A stretch of DNA of 23,325 bases. It comes from a virus. Below, piece by piece: positions 8,174 to 14,573 of the stretch (position 1 is its first letter; each line of letters starts with the position of its first letter). The DNA is taken from positions 1 through 23,325 of IMG/VR virus record IMGVR_UViG_3300021185_001690, one strand, 5' to 3'. The notes under the pieces are model-generated. The model ran no database searches. It saw nothing but the letters and a program-made list of their open reading frames with translations, and was not told where the DNA came from. Made by a program: the position numbers and the translations under genes.

Positions 8174-8192
8174 ATGACGGACACATGACGGA
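8174..8192 (+). repeat. Two direct ATGACGGA repeats, 11 bp apart
   Basis: ATGACGGA occurs at 8174-8181 and 8185-8192, one helical turn apart, ending 5 bases before the integrase start codon. A third copy, as part of a palindrome, lies at 7967-7974 on the other side of the attP core. Spacing and position fit integrase arm sites or an operator controlling integrase. The second copy also supplies the only weak ribosome binding site (CGGAA) of the integrase. Confidence 0.5.
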
Positions 8193-8197
8193 ATACG

Positions 8198-9196
8198 ATG
8201 GCATACATCAGGGAACGCAACGGAAAGTACTTCGCAGAAATACGCCAAAAAGGCTACCCCAACCAAAACAAAACCTTCAAAACTAAGCTCGCAGCTGTTG
8301 CTTGGGCACGCCGCATCGAGAGCAGCATGGACCAAGGATCGTGGGTCGATACCCGTGAAACACAGTCCGTGCTCATTGATCACATTATGGATGATCTCGT
8401 TTACAGCTTTGAGCGGTTCGGGCTAGAAGTCGCTGGTCCTAAATTAGGACAGCTCAACCAAATTAAAGAATACTTTCAAGGTGTGTCGATCCACGACCTG
8501 ACTTTTGATGAAGTGCTGGACTTTGCTGCTTACCGTTTACAAACCGTGGCTGCTAGTACGCTTCAAACTCAGATGTACTATTTTAAGCAAGCGGTCACAA
8601 ATAGCAGAATAAAAACTGAGCAGCTTGTCGTCGACATGGCGATTGAAGAGTTAAAGCTAAAGAAGTTAATTAGGGGTAGCACAAAACGAGATAGGCGATT
8701 GCAAGGTGACGAGTGGGAAAAGTTGCTTGATGAGGCTGGCGCACATTGGATACGCCCGATCATGGAGATTGCAGTTGAAAGCGGCATGCGTCAAGGCGAG
8801 ATTCACAGTCTTGAGTGGCAGCATATCGACTTTGATAAGAACTTAATTGGCATTTGGCGCAAGAATAAAAACGAGCCAGGGGGTAAAAAGTGGCATGTAA
8901 TACCCTTTTGGCAGGGCGTGAGAGAAGTGCTTTTACGTGAACACAACCAGACTGGCAACACTACTACTGTGTTTGGTGTAAAGCATGCAGCGAGCATTAG
9001 TGACAAGTTTGCCAAGATGACAAAGAAGCTGGGCATCGTCGATCTTCGTTTTCATGATTTGCGCCATGAAGCGATATCGCGAATGTTTGAAGTCAGAAAG
9101 ATGCGCGTCGAAGAAGTCAGATTAGTCTCTGGTCATGCTTCGCTTGAGCAGCTATCGCGATATGTAAATTTACGACCTGAGAATTTAGTCGATTAG
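8198..9196 (+). CDS. int: Tyrosine recombinase / phage integrase
   Basis: Protein of 332 aa that would join attP to the bacterial attB site. The N-terminal 50 residues (MAYIRERNGKYFAEIRQKGY) match the arm-binding AP2-like domain of P4/lambda-type integrases; residues about 60-160 are the core-binding helical domain. The catalytic domain shows R198 (SGMRQGE), a beta-hairpin lysine candidate around K222-K231, H286-x2-R289 (HDLRH), H313 (SGHAS) and the nucleophile Y322 (SRYVN), all in the normal order, so it looks intact. It reads away from the attP core and its stop overlaps by 4 bases the stop of the convergent excisionase-like gene. Confidence 0.95.
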   Translation: MAYIRERNGKYFAEIRQKGYPNQNKTFKTKLAAVAWARRIESSMDQGSWVDTRETQSVLIDHIMDDLVYSFERFGLEVAGPKLGQLNQIKEYFQGVSIHDLTFDEVLDFAAYRLQTVAASTLQTQMYYFKQAVTNSRIKTEQLVVDMAIEELKLKKLIRGSTKRDRRLQGDEWEKLLDEAGAHWIRPIMEIAVESGMRQGEIHSLEWQHIDFDKNLIGIWRKNKNEPGGKKWHVIPFWQGVREVLLREHNQTGNTTTVFGVKHAASISDKFAKMTKKLGIVDLRFHDLRHEAISRMFEVRKMRVEEVRLVSGHASLEQLSRYVNLRPENLVD

Positions 9197-9402
9197 GGTG
9201 TACTGACTTGATTGGTCAGAAAAGTTGCGACTTCTTGCGTGGGGAAGAGGTATTTTTTGCCGAGTTTGGCGTGAGGAATCTCTAGACGGCCATGATAAAT
9301 CTGTTGATACATCGATTGGCGTTTGATTTTTAACAGTGAGGACAGCTCGTGTATGTCCATAAATGGTCCATATTTTTTCTCAAGTATTGCGTTTAAATCC
9401 AT
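9193..9402 (-). CDS. Excisionase-like helix-turn-helix protein (AlpA/MerR type)
   Basis: Protein of 69 aa. Residues 14-60 (FMDIHELSSLLKIKRQSMYQQIYHGRLEIPHAKLG then KKYLFPTQEV) form the winged-helix pattern of the helix_turn_helix_17/AlpA excisionase family: a helix starting at D16, a turn, a recognition helix at R28-Y36, then a wing 'GKKYLFP'. Position beside the integrase, on the opposite strand, suggests control of excision or integration. Start is ATG 9402 with AGGAG 11 bases upstream. Its stop and the integrase stop share four bases with no terminator between, so transcripts of the two genes would overlap antisense. Confidence 0.75.
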   Translation of the reverse strand: MDLNAILEKKYGPFMDIHELSSLLKIKRQSMYQQIYHGRLEIPHAKLGKKYLFPTQEVATFLTNQVSTP

Positions 9403-9474
9403 TCTTATTACCGCTCCTAGTCTGCTTCTTTGCTTTTCTTATCATTTAGATACATTGTAACTATTCTATTACAC

Positions 9475-9492
9475 TTATTAGCAGATTAATAA
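9475..9492 (-). promoter_or_regulatory. Inverted repeat TTATTA-N6-TAATAA upstream of the excisionase-like gene
   Basis: Within the 107-base AT-rich gap between the repressor gene stop and the excisionase-like start, TTATTA (9475-9480) and TAATAA (9487-9492) form a perfect 6-base dyad with a 6-base spacer. The gap also holds possible - strand -10 boxes (TAATAGAAT) nearer the start. The dyad is a plausible operator for the neighbouring HTH protein or promoter for xis. AT-richness makes chance dyads common here. Confidence 0.35.
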
Positions 9493-9509
9493 TTTAATTC
9501 GATTTTGGT

Positions 9510-10064
9510 TTAGCTGTAGTAGAAAGCCACTACTGACCACATTGTGTGAATTTTAGAAGAGTCGGGCAAATCATTTGGTGCGTAGAATTTTAGATGCTTT
9601 TTACCTTTCAATCTGACGGCGAATGCTCGGGGTTTTTTCATCTGAGAAACTGACACAAGTCTAGCGTAGCAGTCCCAATTCCCGATCGCATTTGCAAAGA
9701 GATATGGGTAGTCGTCTGCGCTCATTTTTACGATTATCGAAGATTCTTCACTTCTGGTTTGCAGCAACTCATTAATCCGTTTGGTCATGTCAGAAGCATT
9801 GTAAGACACTGTCTGCTTGACGATGCTTGGCAGATTCTGTTCGATGTCAGGGTCAATCTCGCGTGGGTCTACGTCAAGAAAATTTGCTAGTTTGATAATT
9901 GCCTGAGCACGTAGCTCGGTGATGTTATTGAGGTAGTGACTGATTGCGCCTTGGCTCCAGCCAAGTTCTTTTGCTACTTCAACTTGCGTGAACCGCATCT
10001 CAACTTTTTTCTTTTCCCATATCCTTCTTAGATTTTTGACGGGCTGAGGGAGGTCTTTGTTCAT
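9510..10064 (-). CDS. CI-like XRE-family transcriptional repressor
   Basis: Protein of 184 aa if started at ATG 10064, chosen for its AGGA ribosome site seven bases upstream; an ATG at 10109 is possible. Residues about 22-60 hold an XRE helix-turn-helix: FTQVEVAKELGWSQGAISHYLN with the usual Q-x3-A-x3-G-x5-I-S-x5-N spacing, followed by IIKLANFLDVDP. This is the DNA-binding half of lambda CI-type repressors. The C-terminal 100 residues contain no recognisable S24 protease Ser-Lys pair, so self-cleavage in the SOS response is doubtful. It is read in the same direction as the replication genes, and its start lies inside the 3' end of the VRR-NUC gene. A promoter-like element at 10135-10154 could serve it alone, letting it be made in lysogens. 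Confidence 0.75.
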   Translation of the reverse strand: MNKDLPQPVKNLRRIWEKKKVEMRFTQVEVAKELGWSQGAISHYLNNITELRAQAIIKLANFLDVDPREIDPDIEQNLPSIVKQTVSYNASDMTKRINELLQTRSEESSIIVKMSADDYPYLFANAIGNWDCYARLVSVSQMKKPRAFAVRLKGKKHLKFYAPNDLPDSSKIHTMWSVVAFYYS

Positions 10065-10458
10065 TAGTTCGTCCTGAATGCGTTGTGCTGTATATCCAAT
10101 TCGCAACATCTTGTCGCGTAATATTTTGTTCTATATAGTGCATTCTACTAATATTTTGAGCGAAGTCACGTTTTAGGATTACAGCAGTGTTTTCTACGCC
10201 AATAACAAGCGCGGCAGTAGCTGGGCCGTTGACACGTTCCAGCCATTGAAGTTGCAATTCGGACAATGAATGACGTATCAGCGTGTCGTCCCGTTTCGGG
10301 AGAGTTTTGACATACTTATACTCAACAAACAGTAGTCCTGCAGGTCCGCAATACATCGCGTCAGGTACGCCTCCCGTATAAGTGTCGTGAATTTTCCACG
10401 CATACACTTCGGGTGGTAAGTAGCGGTGTATACTTCTTACAAAACTATGTTCATTCAT
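10000..10458 (-). CDS. VRR-NUC domain nuclease
   Basis: Protein of 152 aa. It has the compact PD-(D/E)XK core of the VRR-NUC family: GGVPDAM (D33), then LLFVEYKY (E46, K48), then a downstream helix LSELQLQWLERVNG with the conserved glutamine (Q69/Q71). These phage enzymes cut branched or structured DNA during replication and packaging. The last 40 residues are polar and basic (TNEQRPPSARQKSKKDMGKEKS) and overlap the repressor gene by 65 bases in another frame, so the tail may be dispensable. No strong ribosome site is seen before ATG 10458. It is separated from the putative ssDNA-binding gene upstream by the 38-bp repeats. Confidence 0.85.
   Translation of the reverse strand: MNEHSFVRSIHRYLPPEVYAWKIHDTYTGGVPDAMYCGPAGLLFVEYKYVKTLPKRDDTLIRHSLSELQLQWLERVNGPATAALVIGVENTAVILKRDFAQNISRMHYIEQNITRQDVANWIYSTTHSGRTNEQRPPSARQKSKKDMGKEKS
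10135..10154 (-). promoter_or_regulatory. Promoter-like element ATATTAG-N7-CACTAT for the repressor
   Basis: On the - strand ATATTAG is followed after seven bases by CACTATATAG. Four other early sites have ATATTAG-N6-TAYTAW. This copy has one extra spacer base. It lies inside the VRR-NUC gene, about 70 bases before the chosen repressor start. A promoter here would let the repressor be expressed separately from the replication genes. Confidence 0.4.
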
Positions 10459-10464
10459 AAATTA

Positions 10465-10567
10465 GGGTGATGCGTTGTAGCCACAAGTGCATCAGGCTTG
10501 CTTTAAAAGGCTTAATCAGGCCTGTAGCTGGGTGATGCGTTGTAGCCACAAGTGCATCAGGCTTGCT
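10465..10567. repeat. Perfect 38-bp direct repeat, each copy a hairpin, 27-bp spacer
   Basis: Copies at 10465-10502 and 10530-10567 are identical. Inside each, TGATGC pairs with GCATCA and, across small bulges, TTGT pairs with ACAA around a 4-base loop. This 145-base gap between the putative ssDNA-binding gene and VRR-NUC contains little else. Paired identical hairpins suggest a structured RNA, a protein-binding or replication site, or remains of a small insertion. No gene fits in the gap. Confidence 0.9.
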
Positions 10568-10590
10568 AAAACAGGGGCAAGGCGACCCCT
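10567..10590 (-). terminator. Weak intrinsic terminator after the putative ssDNA-binding gene
   Basis: On the - strand, 14 bases after the stop codon, AGGGG and CCCCT form a 5-base GC-rich stem with an 8-base loop, followed by G and four T. The T-run is short and a competing CAAGG/CCTTG pairing exists, so efficiency is uncertain. Confidence 0.35.
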
Positions 10591-10603
10591 TGGCTAGGGA
10601 AAC

Positions 10604-11266
10604 TTACTTGTGCAGTTCGTACTGAGCTTCGGCAAACTTGAAGTCTTCTTCTTTTGTCCAGCCTGCGTAGGTAAGGTCTATACCATGCCAAGAGCCTTTG
10701 TCATTGCTCTGTGGTATTGCGGTAATTTTCCACAGACATGCAAACCTGTCGCCGCCTTTCATAGCAATCTCGCTGTTCCAAGCTTTAGATATCTTTAGCT
10801 TAGTTCCGCGAAATTCCATAATTACTGGGCCTTCTAGTGCGCCTGTCTTCTCACTCTTAAGAACTACTACGTGATTGTGCGTCTGGTAATACTCGTACTG
10901 CGCTGGCACAGGAGCTTCTGCGATTGCTTTTCTGGCTTCAGGCAGCGTGGCAAAAGTGCCTATAAAGTTTTTGCCAAACTCTTCTTTCTGCTTGACCGTA
11001 TAATCAGTCGTAAATGACAGACTGATTATATGTAAGGTATCGGTGTAAACTTCCTTTGTGAGGTCGTTAAACCATAAACCTACCTCAGCATCTGACACAA
11101 AGTCAGTGTGATGTTTGTCTACTTCGTTACTCATTTTCTGAAGTAACTTGACCTTGGGGGTTTTAAGTTCTGCCCCTACGTGTTCGTTACCACGGCCAGC
11201 GTCCATGTTTGCTGCGATGTGTGCTGGTACTTTGTCTTCTACTATTGCTAACGCCGTGCTACCCAT
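10604..11266 (-). CDS. Putative ssDNA-binding / replication accessory protein
   Basis: Protein of 220 aa. ATG 11266 has AGGA six bases upstream. The pattern 'TPKVKLLQKMSNEVDKH ... DAEVGLWFNDLTKEVY', a middle region with HNHVVVLK, and 'FRGTKLKISKAWNSEI ... FACLWKITA' matches a family found in replication modules of marine phages and sometimes called ssDNA-binding protein. It also has an alternating strand character suited to an OB-like fold. Position among helicase, nuclease and polymerase genes supports that role. It is not the DUF2815 or classic Ssb family, so the function is an inference. Its leader contains an unusual tandem 8-bp repeat array. Confidence 0.5.
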   Translation of the reverse strand: MGSTALAIVEDKVPAHIAANMDAGRGNEHVGAELKTPKVKLLQKMSNEVDKHHTDFVSDAEVGLWFNDLTKEVYTDTLHIISLSFTTDYTVKQKEEFGKNFIGTFATLPEARKAIAEAPVPAQYEYYQTHNHVVVLKSEKTGALEGPVIMEFRGTKLKISKAWNSEIAMKGGDRFACLWKITAIPQSNDKGSWHGIDLTYAGWTKEEDFKFAEAQYELHK

Positions 11267-11292
11267 AATGTTTCCTTTGGTTAATGGTCATA

Positions 11293-11348
11293 GGTTAAGT
11301 GATTAAGTGATTAAGTGATTAAGTGATTAAGTGATTAAGTGATTAAGT
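11293..11348. repeat. Seven tandem copies of an 8-bp unit (GATTAAGT)
   Basis: Six perfect GATTAAGT units (11301-11348) follow one near copy GGTTAAGT (11293-11300), and GGTTAACG follows. The array fills most of the 96-base gap upstream of the putative ssDNA-binding gene, and on its coding strand reads ACTTAATC. It may be an iteron set (replication origin or protein array) or a slippage-prone spacer changing expression of that gene. Confidence 0.95.
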
Positions 11349-11362
11349 GGTTAACGGTTCTA

Positions 11363-11749
11363 CTACGATTTACCGTAGTTAACTTTGCGTAACACATAGG
11401 GTGATAAACCAGGTATTTCGTCGCCCATTTTCAAGGACTCCTGATATGCCCGTGTATTGATCGCTCGGTTCAAAAACTCCAAAGACCCAGTGTCAAGTAT
11501 GTACTGCGCAAACAGATCATAATTGTCAATTTTCGCTTTGATGCTTTCTGTGATGGACACGCGTGCAGTACCGTTTTTGATAAACGTGACTCCATTAGCG
11601 TCCATATCCTTCTGGAGCAAGTAATCAAGGTCTGACTCTTTCTCTTTTAGAATTTTTAGTTCTGCATTAAGAACTTGTTTTTGTGCAACGATGTCACCCT
11701 TTGCTTCGATCAAATCAGCAAAAGATGTGTTCTCGTCGATTGTTGTCAT
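11363..11749 (-). CDS. Coiled-coil phage protein, 128 aa
   Basis: Starts at ATG 11749 behind AGGAG seven bases away; a longer reading frame upstream is disregarded because it covers the next small gene. Residues about 8-50 (IEAKGDIVAQKQVLNAELKILKEKESDLDYLLQKDMDANG) form a long charged helix with heptad spacing, then a small C-terminal domain with SITESIKAKIDNYDLF and ALNRA-type helices. This 'helix then small domain' design is seen in phage accessory proteins next to ssDNA-binding proteins and nucleases, but I do not recognise a named family. Confidence 0.7.
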   Translation of the reverse strand: MTTIDENTSFADLIEAKGDIVAQKQVLNAELKILKEKESDLDYLLQKDMDANGVTFIKNGTARVSITESIKAKIDNYDLFAQYILDTGSLEFLNRAINTRAYQESLKMGDEIPGLSPYVLRKVNYGKS

Positions 11750-11759
11750 ACGCCGTCTC

Positions 11760-11927
11760 CTATGGCTCGTCGATTGGTTCGTCTGTTTCGTAACAGGGGT
11801 CGTTGGTGATCCCAAAGTCGAATTCAGCCAGCTTTGCTTCGCAACATTTGTCGCACACTTTGCAAAGGTAGATACCTCGCGCATCGTATTCGTCCCATGT
11901 CACTTCGTTTTCATGCATGCAAAACAT
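11760..11927 (-). CDS. Cysteine-rich mini protein, 55 aa (probable zinc-binding)
   Basis: A small gene from ATG 11927 to TAG 11760. The product starts MFCMHENEVTWDEYDARGIY, then has LCKVCDKCCEAKLAEF and ends in YETDEPIDEP. Five clustered cysteines (C22-x2-C25-x2-C28-C29, plus C3 and C45) suggest a zinc knuckle. Small phage proteins with the same 'YLCKVCDKC..AKL ... Y..DEPID' layout sit beside replication genes. It begins 2 bases after the helicase stop and ends 10 bases before the next start, filling the gap exactly. Confidence 0.75.
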   Translation of the reverse strand: MFCMHENEVTWDEYDARGIYLCKVCDKCCEAKLAEFDFGITNDPCYETDEPIDEP

Positions 11928-11929
11928 AC

Positions 11930-13285
11930 TTACCCCGCTTTCTTCCTGTTAGTGTGTAAGTCTTTAAGTACTGATAGCAGCTCCTCCATCTTTCCTGTCT
12001 TGGTTTCCAGCTTGTCGAACACGTCTGGCTCCCAAGTATCGCGAGCTGCAATGCGAATGATTTCTGTTTTTTCCGTCTGGCCAGCACGGTATATACGTCT
12101 GTTGAATTGCACGTAATGCTCGGCGTTGTATGTTGGTGATGCCCAGATAATTGTTTTTGCTTTTGTCATTGTTAACCCGTGACCTGCACTCTGCGGGTGG
12201 CAAAACACGACTTGTAGTTGACCAGCTTGCAGACGGTCTACGACTTCTTTTCGTTTGGCTGCAGGCGTAGAGCCGTCAATCACTCCGTAGCGAATACCGA
12301 GCTTGTCTGATGCAGCCGTCATGTGATCTCGTTCGTGCTTCCAGTTGAATGCGACCAAAGAATGAGAACGCTCTTGCACTAGCTGCATCACTAAGTCATA
12401 ACGCTCTGTGTGGATACCTTGCGCATTGCCTTCTTCGTCGTACACTGCCCCCGTACAAAGCTGCAGTAACTTCTTGACCTTAGCGCCTGCGTGAATGGCA
12501 TTGATTGTTGCCGCGCCTGTGTAGAGCACATTGTCAGCAGCAAGTTGGTTGTATTGGTTTAGAATTTTCTTAGGCAGTTGAACGTACATGGTGTGTACGC
12601 TTTGTTCTGGCATGTCGATACAATCAGTTAATTCGTACCTAAGATTGATATCACTTAGCGCAGCAGCAACTGTTTCCTGTGCGTTGTCTTTATCAACCCA
12701 TTCGTTTGCAAAACCATTGAACTTAGAAGTACACACGGATGCTCTGAAGCTATAGAACCGATGACCTAAGCGCTCGCCTTCGTCAACGATTAGTGTCGGA
12801 TGCCAGATGTCCAAGATAGTGTTGGAGTTAGGTGTTCCTGACATTGCTATGCGTTGGTTGAACGCTTCTGCAACTTTGCGGCACGCCTTGCTGCGCTGAC
12901 TGTCTTTGTTTTTAAACGCTGTAAACTCGTCGATTACGAGCGTGTCGAACCCGCACAATACCCAGTAGTGTTTGGCAATCCATTTGACAGCGTCGTGATT
13001 AGTGATCACTACATCTTCTGTACCGAGGAATGCTTCTTCGCGGTTCTTGGCATACGCAATTGAGTACGTAGTTTCTGGAGTGAACTTTAAGATGTCATCT
13101 CCCCACGAACTTTCAAGGATAGATAACGGGGCAAGTACTAGGGTTCTTGTGTCGCGCCCTGCAATAGCATCAAGCACTGAGCGTGTTTTGCCAGTGCCAG
13201 GATCGCTTGTAATAAGGCAACGAGGATTGTCGTTGATAAAGTCAGTTGTGACTTTTTGATGGTCGAAAGCTTCGTACATAGGCAT
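11930..13285 (-). CDS. SNF2-like DEAD/DEAH superfamily 2 helicase
   Basis: Protein of 451 aa (start ATG 13285; ATG 13279 is also possible as no strong ribosome site is seen). Motifs in order: Q-like FDHQK (7-11), Walker A SDPGTGKT (27-34), Ia LVLAPLSIL (49-57), II VIDEF (117-121), III SGTPNSN (149-155), then in the second RecA fold V 'GHGLTMTKAKTIIW' and VI 'YVQFNRRIYRAGQ'. The NRRIYRAGQ form is typical of phage SNF2-type translocases/helicases, which remodel DNA during replication or recombination. It is complete, short compared with chromatin remodellers, and typical in length for phage relatives. Preceded by a leader with two tandem promoter-like elements. Confidence 0.9.
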   Translation of the reverse strand: MPMYEAFDHQKVTTDFINDNPRCLITSDPGTGKTRSVLDAIAGRDTRTLVLAPLSILESSWGDDILKFTPETTYSIAYAKNREEAFLGTEDVVITNHDAVKWIAKHYWVLCGFDTLVIDEFTAFKNKDSQRSKACRKVAEAFNQRIAMSGTPNSNTILDIWHPTLIVDEGERLGHRFYSFRASVCTSKFNGFANEWVDKDNAQETVAAALSDINLRYELTDCIDMPEQSVHTMYVQLPKKILNQYNQLAADNVLYTGAATINAIHAGAKVKKLLQLCTGAVYDEEGNAQGIHTERYDLVMQLVQERSHSLVAFNWKHERDHMTAASDKLGIRYGVIDGSTPAAKRKEVVDRLQAGQLQVVFCHPQSAGHGLTMTKAKTIIWASPTYNAEHYVQFNRRIYRAGQTEKTEIIRIAARDTWEPDVFDKLETKTGKMEELLSVLKDLHTNRKKAG

Positions 13286-13304
13286 CACTCATTGATGGTT
13301 TAGA

Positions 13305-13323
13305 ATAATAGCATAGCTAATAT
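13305..13323 (-). promoter_or_regulatory. Promoter-like element ATATTAG-N6-TATTAT
   Basis: On the - strand ATATTAG, six bases (CTATGC), then TATTAT, with TG placed as an extended -10 motif. It lies 20 bases before the helicase start codon, so the leader would be very short. It matches the spacing of three other early elements exactly. Confidence 0.55.
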
Positions 13324-13346
13324 ATAGACTCAATTCATTTGAAACT

Positions 13347-13363
13347 GAGGGCATCGCACCCTC
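13347..13363 (-). other. Small hairpin in the helicase leader
   Basis: GAGGG and CCCTC form a 5-base stem with a 7-base loop, between the two promoter-like elements of the 168-base helicase leader (13286-13453). No T-run follows in either direction. The leader holds no small gene that I can support. Confidence 0.3.
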
Positions 13364-13435
13364 TCGGCGTAGGTTTATTTCAGTTTTATGTGAGGTCATG
13401 ATGAAACCCGCTCGAAGTTTTGGACCAGACTCTTT

Positions 13436-13454
13436 ATAGTACTATTACTAATAT
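13436..13454 (-). promoter_or_regulatory. Promoter-like element ATATTAG-N6-TACTAT
   Basis: On the - strand ATATTAG begins at the last base of the stop codon of the GP88-like gene, followed by six bases and TACTATAA. It would drive transcription into the helicase with a leader of about 140 bases, in tandem with the element at 13305-13323. Confidence 0.6.
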
Positions 13455-14215
13455 CAAGCTGCAAATGAATTTAAGTTGCAGGTCAGCGCATCTACTATGA
13501 ATGGGCTGTTAGATTTCTTTGCTTCGTTACCCTTGAGCCGCAATCCGACGATTTTACCTCTGGCTTTTAAGTTCTCTAAGTCAGACTTGTCACCGTCAAT
13601 AACTTCTCGGCCTAGAAACTCGCTGGGCAATCCGTTTCTAAACACGACTGCAATGGGTACGTTTGTTCCTAGCGCTATTCTGACTTGCTTTTTGTATTTA
13701 GGCGCAGCGCTATAACTGAACATAAGTCGGTAGTTGAAAGGAGTCTTGTTGATACGATCTGCCCGCTTTGTATAGTCGTAGAAGAATATGTTTGGAAACT
13801 CCTGCGGTATGTTGTGCTGTTCCCATGCTACATCCGACAGTACGTTAAGACGTACCACTGGTTGTTTGTCTTGTTTAACTGCGTACTTTTCTAGATTGCC
13901 AAGCTCCTTACGTAACTGGGCGAGGAAGCTACTGTTGCCGCTGTGGTAGTAATCTGTCTTGCGTTGACGGGCATCGTTGATACTACTGAACACTTGCGCT
14001 AACCCACTCTCTTTAAGGCAGGGTTTAAAACATTCCGCATTACCTGATGAGGGACATAGCTTTTCGTCAGGCATCATCGACATACCTGCTAAGACGATTG
14101 GTTGTCCTTCGGCAGTTTTTCTTAGTTTGGTGTTACTGTCTCTAGCCAGTAGCTTTATTTTTTGCGGTGGGCTTATTTCTTTTACTGGGATTAGATTCCC
14201 GACTGATGATGTCAT
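13454..14215 (-). CDS. GP88-like (DUF7227-type) phage protein of unknown function
   Basis: Protein of 253 aa, ATG 14215 with AAGGAG eight bases upstream. The order of conserved blocks matches the phage 'gene product 88' family: LAGMSMMPDEKLCPSSGN then ECFKPCL (C54, C62, C66), 'ARQRKTDYY', 'VRLNVLSDVAWE' (121-132), 'FFYDYTKR' (144-151), 'YRLMFSYS', 'IAVVFRNGLP', 'VIDGDKSDL' (205-213) and 'IVGLRLKG'. The three cysteines near the N-terminus suggest metal binding. The family's biochemical function is unknown. It is the last gene before the promoter pair that starts the helicase unit. Confidence 0.7.
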   Translation of the reverse strand: MTSSVGNLIPVKEISPPQKIKLLARDSNTKLRKTAEGQPIVLAGMSMMPDEKLCPSSGNAECFKPCLKESGLAQVFSSINDARQRKTDYYHSGNSSFLAQLRKELGNLEKYAVKQDKQPVVRLNVLSDVAWEQHNIPQEFPNIFFYDYTKRADRINKTPFNYRLMFSYSAAPKYKKQVRIALGTNVPIAVVFRNGLPSEFLGREVIDGDKSDLENLKARGKIVGLRLKGNEAKKSNSPFIVDALTCNLNSFAA

Positions 14216-14399
14216 GCAGTATCTCCTTGCGTATTGTTGAGGTCATCGAACGGTTCAGCTTGATGTGCAGGCGAATGTCTCCTACTTTTAGCCTGTACGT
14301 TGACCAGTACATAGCCTCCGGTGGCTCTGTTGAGATCGTGTACTGGATCAAGTCTTTCTCCCGTCGGTAAAACATTTTTAGATTCGTTGGAAGCTTCAA
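14142..14399 (-). CDS. Hypothetical protein, 85 aa, TTG start; competing frame present
   Basis: TTG 14399 is used because AAAGGAG lies seven bases upstream and the start overlaps the preceding gene's TGA (TTGA). The product MFYRREKDLIQYTISTEPPE and onward (YRLKVGDIRLHIKLNRS) looks like a real beta-rich small protein. It overlaps the GP88-like gene by 74 bases. Another frame, 14212-14454 (80 aa, starting MEKRSYKDLICGPIKEMFLE), has its own ribosome site and ends in an ATGA overlap with the GP88-like gene, so either could be the true gene. A frameshift near the A5/T4 runs at 14374-14382 would join the good start of one to the good body of the other. Confidence 0.45.
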   Translation of the reverse strand: MKLPTNLKMFYRREKDLIQYTISTEPPEAMYWSTYRLKVGDIRLHIKLNRSMTSTIRKEILHDIISRESNPSKRNKPTAKNKATG

Positions 14400-14560
14400 G
14401 GAACATCTCCTTTATCGGGCCGCATATCAGGTCTTTGTAACTCCGTTTTTCCATCTTCCTCGTCCTTTGGTTTATTCTGCTTGTCTTCCTGAGCTTTTCT
14501 CATGAAGAGGAATATCTCGACAGCAGTTAGAATGTGTAACAGTATTTTGAGCATGCGCAT
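14396..14560 (-). CDS. Small membrane-anchored hypothetical protein, 54 aa
   Basis: ATG 14560 with AAGGA close upstream. The first 20 residues MRMLKILLHILTAVEIFLFM form one hydrophobic helix with a positive start, then a strongly charged tail (RKAQEDKQNKPKDEEDGKTE). This is a single-pass inner membrane protein with a cytoplasmic or periplasmic polar tail. It begins just 14 bases after an intrinsic terminator, so its expression depends on read-through or a promoter inside the terminator region. No function can be given. Confidence 0.55.
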   Translation of the reverse strand: MRMLKILLHILTAVEIFLFMRKAQEDKQNKPKDEEDGKTELQRPDMRPDKGDVP

Positions 14561-14573
14561 TTTCCTTCGGGGC

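Noticed and set aside
11749-11884. Longer start for the coiled-coil gene (ORF to 11884)
   Set aside because: The extension covers the Cys-rich mini gene in another frame; the ATG at 11749 has a good ribosome site.
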